From positions 1,986,216 through 2,050,215 of the forward strand of contig NC_061064.1 of the NCBI RefSeq assembly GCF_021917145.1: DNA of 64,000 bases, given 5' to 3'. Below are positions 12,925-32,794 of this stretch, one piece after another. Source of the stretch: Hypomesus transpacificus (lineage: Eukaryota; Chordata; Actinopteri; Osmeriformes; Osmeridae). The position numbers and the translations under genes were made by a program. Within the stretch, counting starts at the first letter, position 1; the number at the start of each line of letters is the position of its first letter. Under the pieces are notes generated by a model that ran no database searches, was not told the DNA's origin, and worked only from the letters and a program-made list of their open reading frames with translations.

Positions 12925-12960
12925 ACTTTGGGTAAAAGCATCTGCTAAATTACTAAATTA
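12925..12960 (+). mobile_element. Degenerate SINE/LINE-type tail
   Basis: CTTTGGGTAAAAGCATCTGC followed by TAAATTACTAAATTATTG matches the shared fish SINE tail; no head is recognisable upstream. Confidence 0.5.
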
Positions 12961-14576
12961 TTGTGAAATATAGTTATGAAGTATGTTGTTTGGATTCCAT
13001 CCGTCAGTTTGTTGTACCATAGGGTTAGGTGGATTTATATGAAGGTAAAGGAGTAATGTTTCCAAATGACAGATTTCAAATTGAAGGATAGGATCTCTAA
13101 AGGGTATGGAGTGGCATATCCCTGCTGCTAAAGGCTGCAGGCTGGTGCGCCTCAGCTTCATGAAATCAAGGTGTTAGCGCCCCCTAGTGTTGACTGCCAA
13201 ACACAAACTCCTTAACGTCCAGAACATACACCCTTGACAAACGTCACATTCCATGATACACTCCAAAACCTTTAAATCAATTTGTGCTTGAAAACAAAAC
13301 TGTGAGATAGGAATTGGGACCAACTGAGATAGGGCTTAGGACAAACTGTGAGATAGGGCTTAGGACCAACTGTGAACCAAGTAGTTCTGCTGTCGAGTGA
13401 TCGTATTCTGCCTTGAGCTCAAGACACAATTCCATGCTAACATAAATATAGCTGCTTTGCAGAAGGTCAATCTCAGACACATCGTTAATCTTCTCTTGAA
13501 TTACTCCCAGTAGTCTGATATGCTGGACCATTTGGTACAATGTGTAAATAAGAAAGGCAAATAAATCAATATTTTTTATTTATTTTTGAAGCTTTTTGGC
13601 AATTTTGTTGCACCAAAGAATGCACAAATCGACAGCATTATCCTAACGTTCAACATCTTGCGGAAATAGTGAAAGAAAATCTAATAAACGTTGGGGTGAA
13701 ATTTCCAGTGATTGTTTTGTACATAAAACAGATACAAGAACCTACAAAATACTGAGAAAAAAAAAATCATAAATTGATGATGAACATTAAAAAGGTGATA
13801 GAATTACATGTAGGATTTGTCCATTTGGCGTCACGCACCAGATTGAACCTCTAGTGTTTACTGTGGACCCCTCCTGTTCACCGTTGCATCTTCAAGTGGC
13901 CGTGCAAAGCAGGAGTTTGTTAGGGAGTGTTTAACAGCATGATACAAGCACACCAACATGCCTTTCCCCACGTTAGATATTCCTCAAAATGACAAAGTGC
14001 CCTCAGGTCAATAATTAAATAACTTGAAATGTGTGTAAAAAGAGCTCACAGCATGCCTTATCTATAATGTATACTTGCATAGACACCCTCAACTGATATT
14101 ACACAAAGTGGGAGAAAATGTGTAACTGAAAATGTTGTTAAATGAGAATACAACTAGCATGAATACTTTAAATGTAATGTAATGTAATGTTATGAGCCAG
14201 TTCTATTGAACTTATTTTTTGTTCACAGTATAAAGAGAAACCGGCTGGTGTTTCCTGGATTGCAGACCATGCTCTGCTCCTTATTCCCTGTGTATGTAAA
14301 CTGAAAGACCTTCAACTAAGTAACAGATGGCTTCTGTTCAGGTAAGAATTGACATAACTGTTCCTTATCACTGAGGTAAGATAATAGGCACCTTTTAAAC
14401 CTGGAAAGCAGACTATCACATTAAGGATCCCATTTATGCAACTATCCCTTATACTTCCCACCCTTCTACCACCCCCCTCCTCCTCCTTCCTCTCTTCACC
14501 CCCCCCCCCCCCCCTCCCCCTCTCCTCCCCCTCCTCCTTCCTCTCTTCAAACCCTCTCCTCCCCCTCTCCTCCTCT

Positions 14577-17500
14577 TTAGCCTCGTGTGCTGTACAGGTC
14601 AGCATCCTCGGGGTGTCCCTGACCGTGGTCCACCAGTTTGGGGTCAGGCACAAATCGTGGTTTCACTGGAACACAAACAAACCAAACATTCACTGAGAAG
14701 TGTGAGCAAAGGTGTGTCACTACAGATCTGATTGTGAGTCTAATAGACAGACAGAATCTTGTTAGTTTGCAGATTAAACTCACCAACACTGTCCTCGTTG
14801 ACCACAACTTCTACAATCTCAGGAGCAACCAGCTCCTCAGGAGCAGAGGGGAGAACTTCCTCTACAGCAGGAGTAGCCTCTACAGGGGCGGCCTCTACAG
14901 GAGCAGCCTCTACAGGGGCAGCCTCTACAGCAGGAGCAGCCTCTACAGCAGGAGCAGCCTCTACAGGAGCTGCCTCTACAGGGGCGGCCTCTACAGGGGC
15001 AGCCTCTTCTACTGGGGCGGCCTCTTCAACTGGGGCAGCAGCCTCTTCAACTGGGGCAGCAGCCTCTTCAACTGGGGCAGCAGCCTCTACAACTGGGGCA
15101 GCCTCTTCAACTGGGGCAGCCTCTTCAACTGGGGCAGCCTCTTCAACTGGGGCAGCCTCTACAACTGGGGCAGCCTCAACAACTGGGGCAGCAGCCTCTA
15201 CAGGGACGGCCTCTTCTACAGGGGCAGCAGCCTCTTCAACTGGGGCAGCAGCCTCTACAGGGACGGCCTCTTCTACAGGGGCAGCAGCCTCTTCAACTGG
15301 GGCAGCAGCCTCTACAGGGACGGCCTCTTCTACAGGGGCAGCAGCCTCTTCAACTGGGGCAGCAGCCTCTACTGGGTCAGCAGCCTCTACAGGGACGGCC
15401 TCTTCTACAGGGGTGGCCTCTTCTACTGGGGCAGCAGCCTCTTCAACTGGGGCAGCAGCCTCTACTGGGGCAGCAGCCTCTACAGGGACAGCCTCTTCTA
15501 CAGGGGTGGCCTCTTCTACTGGGGCAGCAGCCTCTTCAACTGGGGCAGCAGCCTCTACTGGGGCAGCAGCCTCTTCAACTGGGGCAGCAGCCTCTACAGG
15601 GACGGCCTCTTCTACAGGGGCAGCAGCCTCTTCAACTGGGGCAGCAGCCTCTACTGGAGCAGGAGCCTCTTCTGGAGCAGGAGCCTCTACTGGGGCAGCC
15701 TCTTCAACTGGGGCAGCAGCCTCTACTGGGGCAGCAGCCTCTTCTGGAGCAGGAGCCTCTATAAGGGTAGCCTCTTCTACAGGGAAAACCTCTACTGGAA
15801 CAGCCTCTACTGGCGCAGCCTCTACTGGGGCAGCCTCTACTGGGGCAGCCTCTTCTACTGTAGCAGCCTCTTCAACTGGGGAAGCAGCCTCTACTGGGGC
15901 AGCCTCTTCTACAGGGGCAGCAGCCTCTACTGGGGCTGCCTCTTCTACAGGGGCAACCTCTACTGGAACAGCCTCTACTGGAACAGCCTCTGCTGGCGCA
16001 GCCTCTACTGGGGCAGCCTCTACTGGGGCAGCCTCTACAGGGGCAGCAGGCACAAGGCCAGTCTCAGGGGCTAGGCATGGCTCAGGTTCAACTTGAGATA
16101 TCTCAAGGGCGGGGCTAGCCTCTGTCTGGGGCTCAGGGGCGGGGGCAGCCTCCCCCAGGGGGGCCGGGGCAGAGCTGGGCTCAGAGGAGGGGAGGTCGTC
16201 CACAGCAGGCGAAGCTGCTTCAGTCGATCCAGCCCCAGGGAGAGGCTTGGCAGGCGGCCCTTCTGGTTCAGAAACTGGAACTGGTGAAGCTTGCTGGTTT
16301 TAAACGAGGGGGAGACAGATGAATATACCATACTGTTGAAGTATAATAAATACAAATATTATGACTGTAATCATATCCTTAACATCCCTGTGAGATATAT
16401 GTCATTGTGCATACTTTCCACATTGAAATCTCCTATAGTCTCTCGTTTCTACAGCACTTTCTAAACAGCATCTGGTGTGGGTCGTACCTCCAGACTGACA
16501 GCCGGCTCTTTGGGTTTGGATTTAAATACCGACGCCACTGATGAGGTGGTCCACTGGCTGGCGGAGTAAATCTTTGTTCCAGTGACCTGCAGCAGAGACA
16601 CACAGACTTCAGACGCGACCGTCTGGTCTTGTGTGGTTCATGTGTGACAAACGTGTTACCTCACCTTTAAGATGCCCACGGTTTGAGTGGGGTAGCAAAC
16701 TGCAGTCCCTAAAGTGGTCATTCCCAGGGGAACACCTATTCTCTTGAGATGGGACCCTGTATAGGACATGAAGAAAAAAAGTCCACTCAATTCAAACTAA
16801 GGTAAAGACTAATGTCCGATCTCACAACAAGCAGGATGTCCATACCCAGTTTATCACCAGTTAAAGTACAAATAAAATATTTCTTGTCAACATTAAGTCA
16901 CTTGTTACCTTTCCTTGCCAGGATTAGCCCAGCGAGGCCAGAGACTCCGATCACACCGACCCTGGGGAGGAAACCAGGAGGGGGGTTTCTAAGGAAGTGA
17001 TAGGTATCTAGGGAGAAGATGACATAAACAGGAAAGGTTGTTGGAGATGTCAGGTGGCTGAGCGGTGAGGGAGTCGGGCTAGTAATCTAAAGGTCGCCAG
17101 TTCGATTCCCAGCCACACCATGACGTTGTGTCCTTGGGCAAGGCACTTCACCCTATTTGCCTCGGGGGGAATGTCCCTGTACTTACTGTAAGTCGCTCTG
17201 GATAAGAGCGTCTGCTAAATGACTAAATGTAACTTAATGTCATGACACTCTATTTTGACTAAAACTCCCAAAGTCCTCTGCTCACCTTGTCCAGAGCGAT
17301 ACACTGACACAACCCCAGTCTTGGCAGAGGCGTATGCACCCTACAAACAAAAACAACAAAACGGTTCAAGTGAATGTTTAGAGACGGGCCATTGGAACAG
17401 AACCCTAACCCCCCGTGTATTAATACTCCAGAGCAGGGGTTCCCAACCCTGGTCCTCAAGTACCCCCTGTCCTGCATGTTTTACATGGTTCCATGCTCCA

Positions 17501-18980
17501 AACACACCCGAGTGTAATGAAAGGTCGTTATCAGGCTGAGGAACAGGATCAGTAACCCCTGCTTAGCACTAACCACACAAACATCCTTCTCAAGGCCCGA
17601 ATCACACTCAGCATGCTGTTGATGTCAGTGTAAACAGAGTAACTTGTACCTTCACTCCTCTGACGTAGGGCTGCAGCCCCACCCGCACCACACCCAGGCC
17701 TCTCTGGAGCAACCCTGGCTCCTCCTCCACGTAGCGCATGGCCGGGGGGTCTGGGGCGTATATCGACAGCTGAGGACAAACAAGTGTGAAGAGGCGTCAC
17801 CTCCTGATGCAACAAAGTAACAGGTGTAGTGGCATCTCTTGTCTGCCTGTGACTGGGATTAGAACTCGGTACTTCGTGACCACCACCTTTATAAACGCTG
17901 CTTCAATCAACCACCACACCAAAAAGTTAGCTATTCAACCGCGCGGGTGGGCGGTTTTTATACCATTTATAACTCGTTTACACCATTTATAACTCGTTTA
18001 CACCTGCACAGATAAAACCTCCTATCTTAACAGACAGGGATGTGCTATTAGCAAGAACAAGCAAAATATAGCTATGTGTCTTCACGCTGCATGGCTAACA
18101 CTTGGTTACCTCTCTCGGTGAGAGCAGCTGTGTTCGCTCTTCATTCATGGCGTAGACGCGGATCGAGGCTAGTCCCAGCACGGCCGGTACCGCCGCCAAC
18201 TTCACCACCTGTACACAGACACATCCTGTTCAGACACCTACACACGCATGCAACCTGCTTATGAATAAAACATGTATTTTGAAGATAACTTTGTATTTTC
18301 TGTAGATCATATGATCTTAGTGGTAATATCATTCTTAAAGTAAACTGTCACCTCTTGGCCACTTGATAAAGTGATTTTAATTTGGTCCTGCAGTATATGT
18401 GACCCAGAATTATGCTCTATTATATTTGAACATGCTACAATATACTTATGACATATACATGTATTACATAGCATTTAATACATGTGTATGTCAGATAATA
18501 CATAGAATGACAATCCTTATCATATCATATACACACACGTGCATTTGCTTTAACGCTTTTACACCCTACTTTCCCTTATTTGACCTTGTTATATACAGCT
18601 CGTGATAATTGATCGATTAAACCCATGCAGTATATCGTCTTAAAAGGGACAGATTACAGAGGTCACCTTAATCCTAACAAGGAAATAATCACGGATGTGA
18701 ATCTGTTCTCCAAATCCTTAAGGCGAGCAAATGTTGTGGAGATAAGTAGCTCACCATGTCATGGATTCAGTTTAATTACAGAACAACATGTTCTAAAAGG
18801 GGGCGTGGAGACAATGGTATTGTATTCGCACGTTAATCGACAAATATTACAAAAAATGTTAGGCAACATCGAAGAAGACACAATAGTTCATGTCATGTTA
18901 TTCGCTTTCAATCTACACTGAGCGAAACGTGGTTGAAATTCACGTTATTTAAGATAGGAGAAACTTACTGTAGCAGCCAT
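14577..18980 (-). CDS. apool: MICOS subunit MIC27 (apolipoprotein O-like) with giant PVEA repeat
   Basis: Nine exons on the minus strand: 18969-18980 (ATG), 18110-18208, 17650-17769, 17286-17340, 16909-17007, 16665-16756, 16488-16586, 14784-16293 and 14577-14665 (TAA). All junctions are GT/AG with consistent phase; total 724 residues. MIC27 is an inner-mitochondrial-membrane protein of the MICOS cristae-junction complex and binds cardiolipin. Support: [19 protein letters not shown] start, [18 protein letters not shown], a first glycine-rich membrane segment [12 protein letters not shown], a second segment around [18 protein letters not shown], and the diagnostic end [17 protein letters not shown] followed by LYSTR. 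Human APOOL has about 268 residues; the excess is exon 8, which encodes roughly 400 residues of Pro-Val-Glu-Ala repeats. The frame is open throughout, so it is probably translated. Confidence 0.93.
14870..16050 (-). repeat. Coding repeat array (PVEAAP / PVEEAA) in apool exon 8
   Basis: Units of 15, 18 and 21 bp, all multiples of 3, encode only Pro, Val, Glu and Ala with rare Thr/Asp/Ser. Higher-order repeats of about 63 bp are visible between 15190 and 15640. The array is bounded by non-repetitive coding sequence on both sides and preserves the frame. It also leaves long stop-free frames on the plus strand, which are shadows. Confidence 0.95.
17049..17240 (+). mobile_element. tRNA-derived SINE, copy 2 (apool intron)
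   Basis: Head GTGGCTGAGCGGTGAGGGAG with B-box-like CCAGTTCGATTCCCAGC, body TTGTGTCCTTGGGCAAGGCA, tail GATAAGAGCGTCTGCTAAAT. A possible short target duplication ATGTCA lies at both ends (near 17047 and 17239). Confidence 0.88.
17434..17563. mobile_element. Short hAT-like element in apool intron
   Basis: Starts CAGGGGTTCCCAACCCTGG, a very common fish repeat end, and finishes with the inverted AACCCCTG. Inverted match is only about 9-10 bp and no clear 8-bp duplication is seen. Confidence 0.5.
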
Positions 18981-21336
18981 GATGGTTACTCCCCCCTCCG
19001 TCTCTCTACCGGTAGTAGCGAAGGACTAACTTCAAAAAGCGTTGCACATTCAGTTCGTTGCAGGATTCGTTCGACTTACATGTATTCTTGATTATGATCT
19101 AAATAAATTCGATCTAAATAATTAAATTCGGTTATGTCTAACATGAAACTCTACGTTTTCTTTCTTTACATTTGCTTTGACAATAAAAAAAAGATGACCC
19201 ATGTTGTTATGCAGTAATTCATTTATTGGTTTTACAACTTGAGTTTACAACCTCGCACTGTATATATTTCTGAAAACAAAAGGCTACTTTCAATTCATAG
19301 GAAGAATAAATGTATTTATCTTTCTCGATAACACTTGTAATAATATACTTTCAAAAAAGAGCAATATGTTCCTTTTTTTAATGTTGCAGTGCAACTTACA
19401 TCTTAGCTACACACCGACAGTGTGCTATGAGGCGCACACCTCAATGACACAGTGGAACCCTGGACAGCTTAGACTGAATTCGTGTTCAATGTTTCATAAC
19501 ATTGTGAGAACAATTACATTCCGAATAGCCTAAATGAAATACATTCTACAATACATGTACTGCTAGTCGTAAAATCTTGAAAATTGAGAGCAACAACTTG
19601 AGAGTAACAATTGTGGACACTTTGGAACTGTTATGGTAGCCAACAAGTGTCTCAAGACAAGTAATTAAACATTAAGGGTGAACCTCATAATACTGTACAT
19701 GTTGTAGTATAATGTTCTACTGTATCAAGGGTTCAGACAACAAAAAGGCCTTTCAGGTGTCAGGACAGTCACTGCTCGATGGTAGTTCTGGTTAAAGCAA
19801 TGTCCTGCCAAGAGTAAGGATACAAATATTAAGCGGCACAAAGGAGAACATTTTAAAGACAAGTTTATACCGTTACAAGGGAGCAAATGTCTAAAAAGAA
19901 ACAATCCAGTTTGTCAGTCTGCAAAGGGAGGGTTAGTAAGGAGGTCATCACTTGTTTTGCGCAGAATGCAAACATATTGAAGTCCAACTTCCAAAACTCC
20001 CAAACAAATTCCCAGATAAATAATTGAAGCCGACTGTTTCAGGAAAACCCTTGAAAACAAGCCCATACATTCACATTGGAAGTACACAAAGATACGGAAA
20101 ACTGAAGACGTGAGCAAATAAGTGAACCTGAATCAATCCCTAAGATCAGGAGGTAACGCTGGAACAGCTGGAGCCAAAACAGGCATTCAGAAAACGCAAT
20201 GCTTTTTGAATTTTATCTTATTTTTCTAAGAAAAATATAAGTAAAAAGATTCTGTGCAGACAGAATCTAAAGATTGCATTCACAAGTATATAGTTCACAG
20301 TTTTAAATAGAGGGTGCTGCTATGCAAACATAATTCATATTTTTTTTACATATTTATTTATCAACCCCAATGGCACATGTACATGTTAACTATCATGCAG
20401 CTGTTGAATTTCAAAAATAAATCTCACCAAATCTTCAATGTCGATGGATAAAATCATTGTAACCGACAGAGACATATCAATAATGTAGTTTTACTAAATA
20501 ATACCTGTGGAGGTGTACTGTAAACTACATCGTTTGACTAAAATAAAATGTACATAAAAAATATACATATTGAACTGTACATGTTAAACATGCAACATTC
20601 AAACATTCAACAAAAATGCATTATAAAACCCTACCAAGCTTTGCAAGCTGAAGTCCAAACCAAGCAAAACTCTGTCCCAGCCTCAGTGTTCCCTACACAC
20701 ATGATAACACAGACTAGACACTTAGACACTCTTCTCTGAGTCGCACAGTATCTGGCCCTGCAGGAATGTGCATTGTTGTAAGAATGATGTTCATGGCCTG
20801 TTGCTACATACCACCCTTGTCAAGCAGCATTAAAGGGAGAAATGAAAACCCTAACAGAGAGAAAGCGTCTTTCCTTCCGAGCAAGGAATGAAACTACCGT
20901 AGACACAATCAAACAAGGAGAAACACACTGCGAAAAAAGCCCCAAACTGTTTGCATCGTTGTGTCAGTTAGTCCTCTTTCCATCTATCATTTGTTTGCAT
21001 TTTTATTTTAATTTTTTCTTAAAGAAGAATGCTAGTTTCTCTTCAGGCATGCAGAATTGAAGCTCTTCCCATGTACCTTATGTACACTATGACTCTGTCT
21101 GTCCACATCGAACAGTGATTGGCTTGTTATATTATCTGCTGTTAGCAGTGAGGGGAGGCCCTGGCTGAACAGACATCTGAGAGGGAGGAGGAGAGGGAGG
21201 AGGAGGAGGAGAGAGAGGGGGAGGGATGAGGAGAGAGAAGGAGGAGGAGTAGAGGAGGAGAGAAAGGGGGGGAGGGAGGGGGAGAGAGAGGGAGGGAGGA
21301 GGAGGAGGAGAGGGTCAGGACTGGAGCTCCTCAGTC
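18981..21336. other. apool promoter side and cnksr2 3' UTR
   Basis: Non-coding. A minus-strand AATAAA near 19212-19218 is a plausible poly(A) signal for cnksr2, implying a 3' UTR of about 2.1 kb. Sequence from 18981 to about 19100 is the upstream side of the apool start codon. GGA-rich microsatellite at 21177-21312. No exon seen. Confidence 0.45.
21177..21312. repeat. GGA/GGAGA microsatellite
   Basis: Purine-rich GGAGGAGGAG and GAGAGAGGGAGG tract directly 3' of the cnksr2 stop codon. A similar tract is at 22712-22806 in the adjoining intron. Confidence 0.85.
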
Positions 21337-28044
<6,708 letters not shown>

Positions 28045-30154
28045 CTGGAGGGGAGAAAGAAAAATGGAAAAGTAGAAAAGAGAAGAATGATTGAATCAAA
28101 TGTAAAATGAAAAGAATTGATGTTGTTTGATCGTTTTGACGTCAAGGCCTTGAGCTTTGTCGATAGGGACGTTTGTTTTTCTCTTCATATTAAAGTACAT
28201 GTTCCAATTGTGAAACTGGTGGTTGAAACTGGCAGCTCTGAGGAGCTGTTTCCATGACGGTTCCCCGCAGAACCAACCATCAAATGTACTTTTACCGAGC
28301 GGGCCGCAGAGGGCACCGTGCAAGCCCATTCACCAGAGTGAAGGATAATCATTTCTTTTTTCTAATGTTTTCCTGGAACGAGTGGTATGATTACGACCCT
28401 GAAGTAACAACAAGGCAGGGTCTTCTTTCAGAGCCGTTAAGCTCATCAAAACCTCATTCATGGAGCCACAGGTAACAGCATACCTAACGTTCAGTCCAAG
28501 GGGGGGTCTCTCTAACCAGGTATATTTCATTTCTAATCCATTGGCTTCCTTTATCTCAGTTTGGAGTTTTGGAATCGGTTAGCGTTGTGATTATTACAAG
28601 GGAGACTTGGAAGTGTCATCCAATCAAAATACTTGACTGAAAATCACCGGCCTTAATGAAAGTTGTCAGTCACGTCAATGTTCCCTATCCCTGGTTCTTC
28701 AGAAGGCAGACCCTTTCAGAATCTCTCAGACCAATAAACAACAGGAGAGCCCCGACGTTCTATTTCAGAACACTGTTGCCATGACGAACAATGTACTTGT
28801 TACCAAGGATAATTCGCTCGTTTGCTGAAGCCGCGTTCTCCGACAGGTAGTGCGCGCCGCCCGCACGCGTGCGTGCTGAACAGCGGGGTGTAAAGCGTTG
28901 GATGCTAACAAGGGAGAGATGGAGTTACAAGGTGCGCAGACCGGGGCAGTGAAAGAGGCCATGCTGGATGTGCGCGAGAGCGAGGGTTAAGGGCGAGCAG
29001 AGAGGAAATTACCGCTCAGCAAATTAACTCAGGCCGAGTGTGATTAAAAATTATTTTTGTGAAACTAATTTGCACTTACTGTTGCATAAAATTAAGGTTG
29101 CTTTGGAACAGTTGGTTCAATTTTCAGAAGACCATCAGGACTTTTGAAAATTTAATGAGGATCCAAATTGCCTCTTTTTTTTGTGTCCTCCCACAGACTG
29201 GAGAAACCCGATGCTGAGTGCGTGCGCTAAGGACCAAACGAGCAACTCGTCTGCTGAATGTAATCACCCTCACTCACTCTCTGTCACACACACACACACT
29301 AATGCCTTTATTTTCTGTGATGACTCTCTTTGAGGATGCACAAGGTAGACCGAGGGCAGGGTTCAGAGGATGACCTCCAGTGGACCCTCCCCATCACCAC
29401 CCAGCTCCCAGGGCTGTGCAGTGGGGCTGGTCACACCACAGCGGGGAGCTCACAACTGGAGAGGCATGAGAGAGGAACCGGGTTGAAAAGAGTCCATATC
29501 AAATGTAATAGAATCTAATGAATATGCATGTAATCGGCCATGAAGTCCCTCCTCAGGCAGAGCGGTCCCAGCTGAGGTAGGAAGGCTGTTTGGGGGAGGG
29601 GGTTTGGGGGGTACAACACTTTGACGGATGTTGGAAGCTTGGCGCAGAGTAAAACTCTGACAGTGAAACATGGCCGTTTCTTATTGGGTGTCATGAATGG
29701 AGGGGCGGGGGGTGCGTGTGTGTGTCGCTGGTGAGCGAGCGGCAGATTGCGAGACAGGCCTTGGACGGCCGTTTGAGAGGGACAGCGACAGGGTCTTTAT
29801 GACCTCATTGGCAGGGGGACGTGGGGGTTGTTAATCTAATACCCCCACCTCCTGCCGCTCTCTCCACCTCTACCCCCACCCCCCGCACACGCTCCACTCC
29901 CCACATCCCCAGGCCCACACCCGCTGTGTGGAGGAGGGATGAGACTTGGGAGGGAAGGTGTTGGGAGAGGACACAGGCAGAGCACCACAATCTGTTCCTG
30001 CCACCAGAGCTTGCAACTTCTCATTTCCTTTTTTCTTATTTTCACTCTAAAAGGGAAATCCACATCCACAGTCAGTGTGGAGTACAGACATGACCCACTT
30101 TGACACGCTTGCCTGTCTGCCTGCCTTCCTACTGTATCTGAACGTCTGTCTATC

Positions 30155-30258
<104 letters not shown>

Positions 30259-31159
30259 AGCCTGCATATCTGCATATTTGACTGTGTTCCTACTTTATCA
30301 GCCTGCCTGCCTATCAGCTGTCCAGCCTATCTACCTGTCTGCATCCCTAAAGGTGCTCCAGATATCTAACAGACAGAACTCGAAAGACCATGACTGAGAG
30401 TTGCAGTCATGAAATTAGAGGACAGGTGCCTCCAATGTTACATCTCTTTCATCCATCCTCCCTTCTTCCTCCTCCTCTTCCTCATTTCCTCCTCCTGCTT
30501 CTCCCTTCCTACCTGCCTGCTTCATAATGTCTCCAAATCCCCTCAGACCTCCTTTCCTCCTTTCTTCTCTTCCACATCTCCTCCTCCTCCTTTCTTTTTT
30601 CCCACCTTCATCTTTTTGTTATTTTTTTCTCTCTCCATCCCTACCTCCCTCCCTTTCTCCCTTCCTTGCTTCCTTTCGTTCTTCCTTCCTTCCTCTCCCC
30701 TACCCTCCTTCATTGCTCTCCCTCCCCTCCCTTCCCCACTCCCTCCCTCCCTTTCTCCCTCTCTCTCCCTTAATGTGGAGCTTGTACATCACCGATCGTT
30801 GAGCAGAGGCATGGTGTCTGCTGTTTCGAAGGTTGCCCTGACTTCAAAAACAGGCTAGGAGGATGTGTGAGATCTGCATGGAGCCACCAGGTGATCCTAC
30901 ACACTCTCATGGTGACCTCAGAGCTGATCTTAGGACAGTTGTTTGGGTTCCCTCTGATGGGCTTCACCGGGGTTTCTGAGTGTGAGATCTGATCCTGGTT
31001 CAGCAGGTGAGGACAGGAAAGGAGGGCCTGCGGTGAAACAGCAGGAGGCTGTGGTACTGCCTGGGGCTGTGGAGAACACCCACTGTTAGTGAGCCTGTCT
31101 TACAGGGGGGGCTGGGAGAGGACCTGTCTGATAAGGGGAGCTAAGACCTCTTACCACCC

Positions 31160-31685
31160 TGCCTCTCCTCCCTGCCTCCCCAGCCAAGACACTGCCTCTC
31201 CTCCCTGCCTCCCCAGCCAAGACACTGCCTCTCCTCCCTGCCTCCCCAGCCCAGACACTGCCTCTCCTCCCTGCCTCCCCAGACCCAGACCCTGCCTCTC
31301 CTCCCTGCCTCCCCAGCCCAGACACTGCCTCTCCTCCCTGCCTCCCCAGACCCAGACCCAGCCTCTCCTCCCTGCCTCCCCAGCCCAGACACTGCCTCTC
31401 CTCCCTGCCTCCCCAGACCCTGCCTCTCCTCCCTGCCTCCCCAGCCCAGACACTGCCTCTCCTCCCTGCCTCCCCAGACCCAGACCCTGCCTCTCCTCCC
31501 TGCCTCCCCAGACCCAGACCCAGCCTCTCCTCCCTGCCTCCCCAGCCCAGACACTGCCTCTCCTCCCTGCCTCCCCAGCCCAGACACTGCCTCTCCTCCC
31601 TGCCTCCCCAGACCCAGACCCAGCCTCTCCTCCCTACATCCCCAGACCCAGACCCTGCCTCTCCTCCCGGCCTCCCCAGCCCAGT
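31160..31685. repeat. Minisatellite (CTCTCCTCCCTGCCTCCCCAG)
   Basis: Core CTCTCCTCCCTGCCTCCCCA followed by variable spacers GCCCAGACACTGC or GACCCAGACCC(T/A)GC, about 16 units with unit lengths near 34 and 36 bp. All three plus frames are open by composition only. Confidence 0.9.
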
Positions 31686-32069
31686 GAGCTCTGGGCTGGG
31701 GCAGCTCTCTGCTCCAGCTCCCCCTGTGTCCTCTGTGGTTCCGTCTCTTCCACCAAAAGTAAATTTTTAATGACACACTTTGTTATGTGGGTCCACAGGG
31801 GGCCCTTAGCTGCCGCGATCTAATAAAGAGTCTCCCTGCCTGGTCCCTCCAGAACGGACTTCATTAAAAACCACAGCGGAAAAAACAGGGGCCTTTGAAG
31901 TTCCCATTCGTGGCTGTGCCTGTCTGCCTAAACTGCTTTTTTATATTTGTCTGTCCATCTGTGTGTTTGCTGTTTTATATGCTGTTACCCTGGTTTATGT
32001 CGATGGCTGTAAACAGACGTGATATGAGGAAAGGACGTGAACCACACTGGGCCACTTCAGAACTTCGGG

Positions 32070-32294
32070 AGGGTGTGTGTCTGTGTGTGTGTGTCTGTGT
32101 GTGTGTGTGTGTGTCTGTGTTTGTGTGTCTGTGTGTGTGTCTGTGTGTGTGTGTCTGTGTGTGTGTGTGTCTGTGTGTGTGTCTGTGTGTGTGTGTGTCT
32201 GTGTGTGTGTGTCTGTGTGTGTGTATGTATGCGTGTGGTTGCGTGGGTGTGTGTGACATCAGACACAAACATCAAGCCGTGTGTGTTTGTGTGT
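32070..32294. repeat. (GT)n microsatellite abutting the gap
   Basis: GT repeats with TCTGTG interruptions run to the last base before the N run, a usual reason for an assembly break. Confidence 0.92.
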
Positions 32295-32794
32295 NNNNNN
32301 NNNNNNNNNNNNNNNNNNNNNNNNNNNNNNNNNNNNNNNNNNNNNNNNNNNNNNNNNNNNNNNNNNNNNNNNNNNNNNNNNNNNNNNNNNNNNNNNNNNN
32401 NNNNNNNNNNNNNNNNNNNNNNNNNNNNNNNNNNNNNNNNNNNNNNNNNNNNNNNNNNNNNNNNNNNNNNNNNNNNNNNNNNNNNNNNNNNNNNNNNNNN
32501 NNNNNNNNNNNNNNNNNNNNNNNNNNNNNNNNNNNNNNNNNNNNNNNNNNNNNNNNNNNNNNNNNNNNNNNNNNNNNNNNNNNNNNNNNNNNNNNNNNNN
32601 NNNNNNNNNNNNNNNNNNNNNNNNNNNNNNNNNNNNNNNNNNNNNNNNNNNNNNNNNNNNNNNNNNNNNNNNNNNNNNNNNNNNNNNNNNNNNNNNNNNN
32701 NNNNNNNNNNNNNNNNNNNNNNNNNNNNNNNNNNNNNNNNNNNNNNNNNNNNNNNNNNNNNNNNNNNNNNNNNNNNNNNNNNNNNNNNNNNNNN
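32295..32794. other. Assembly gap, exactly 500 N
   Basis: Every base is N. The round length suggests a placeholder of unknown true size. Genes on either side are truncated toward it (cnksr2 on the left, gria4 on the right). Confidence 0.99.

Larger units (their letters stand above)
8128..14576. other. Intergenic agtr2 5' flank to apool 3' flank
   Basis: About 6.4 kb with no exon I can support. It holds an hAT-like element (9831-10062), imperfect GTGTAATAACA-type short repeats (10068-10200), a degenerate SINE tail (about 12925-12960) and a CT-rich tract (14456-14575). Open frames such as 9583-9885 and 12298-12636 show no family resemblance. The 5' part should contain the agtr2 promoter and any non-coding first exon; the last few hundred bases are probably apool 3' UTR. 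Confidence 0.45.

Noticed and set aside
14638-16096. Long plus-strand frames rich in Ser-Leu-Tyr-Trp or Ser-Thr-Gly-Ala
   Set aside because: They are antisense shadows of the apool repeat exon; the minus frame has conserved flanking exons and correct phases.
29450-29671. Possible upstream cnksr2 exon (ending ...ITFDMDSFQPGSSLM)
   Set aside because: No SAM, CRIC or PDZ resemblance; phase and acceptor could not be matched to exon 28044.
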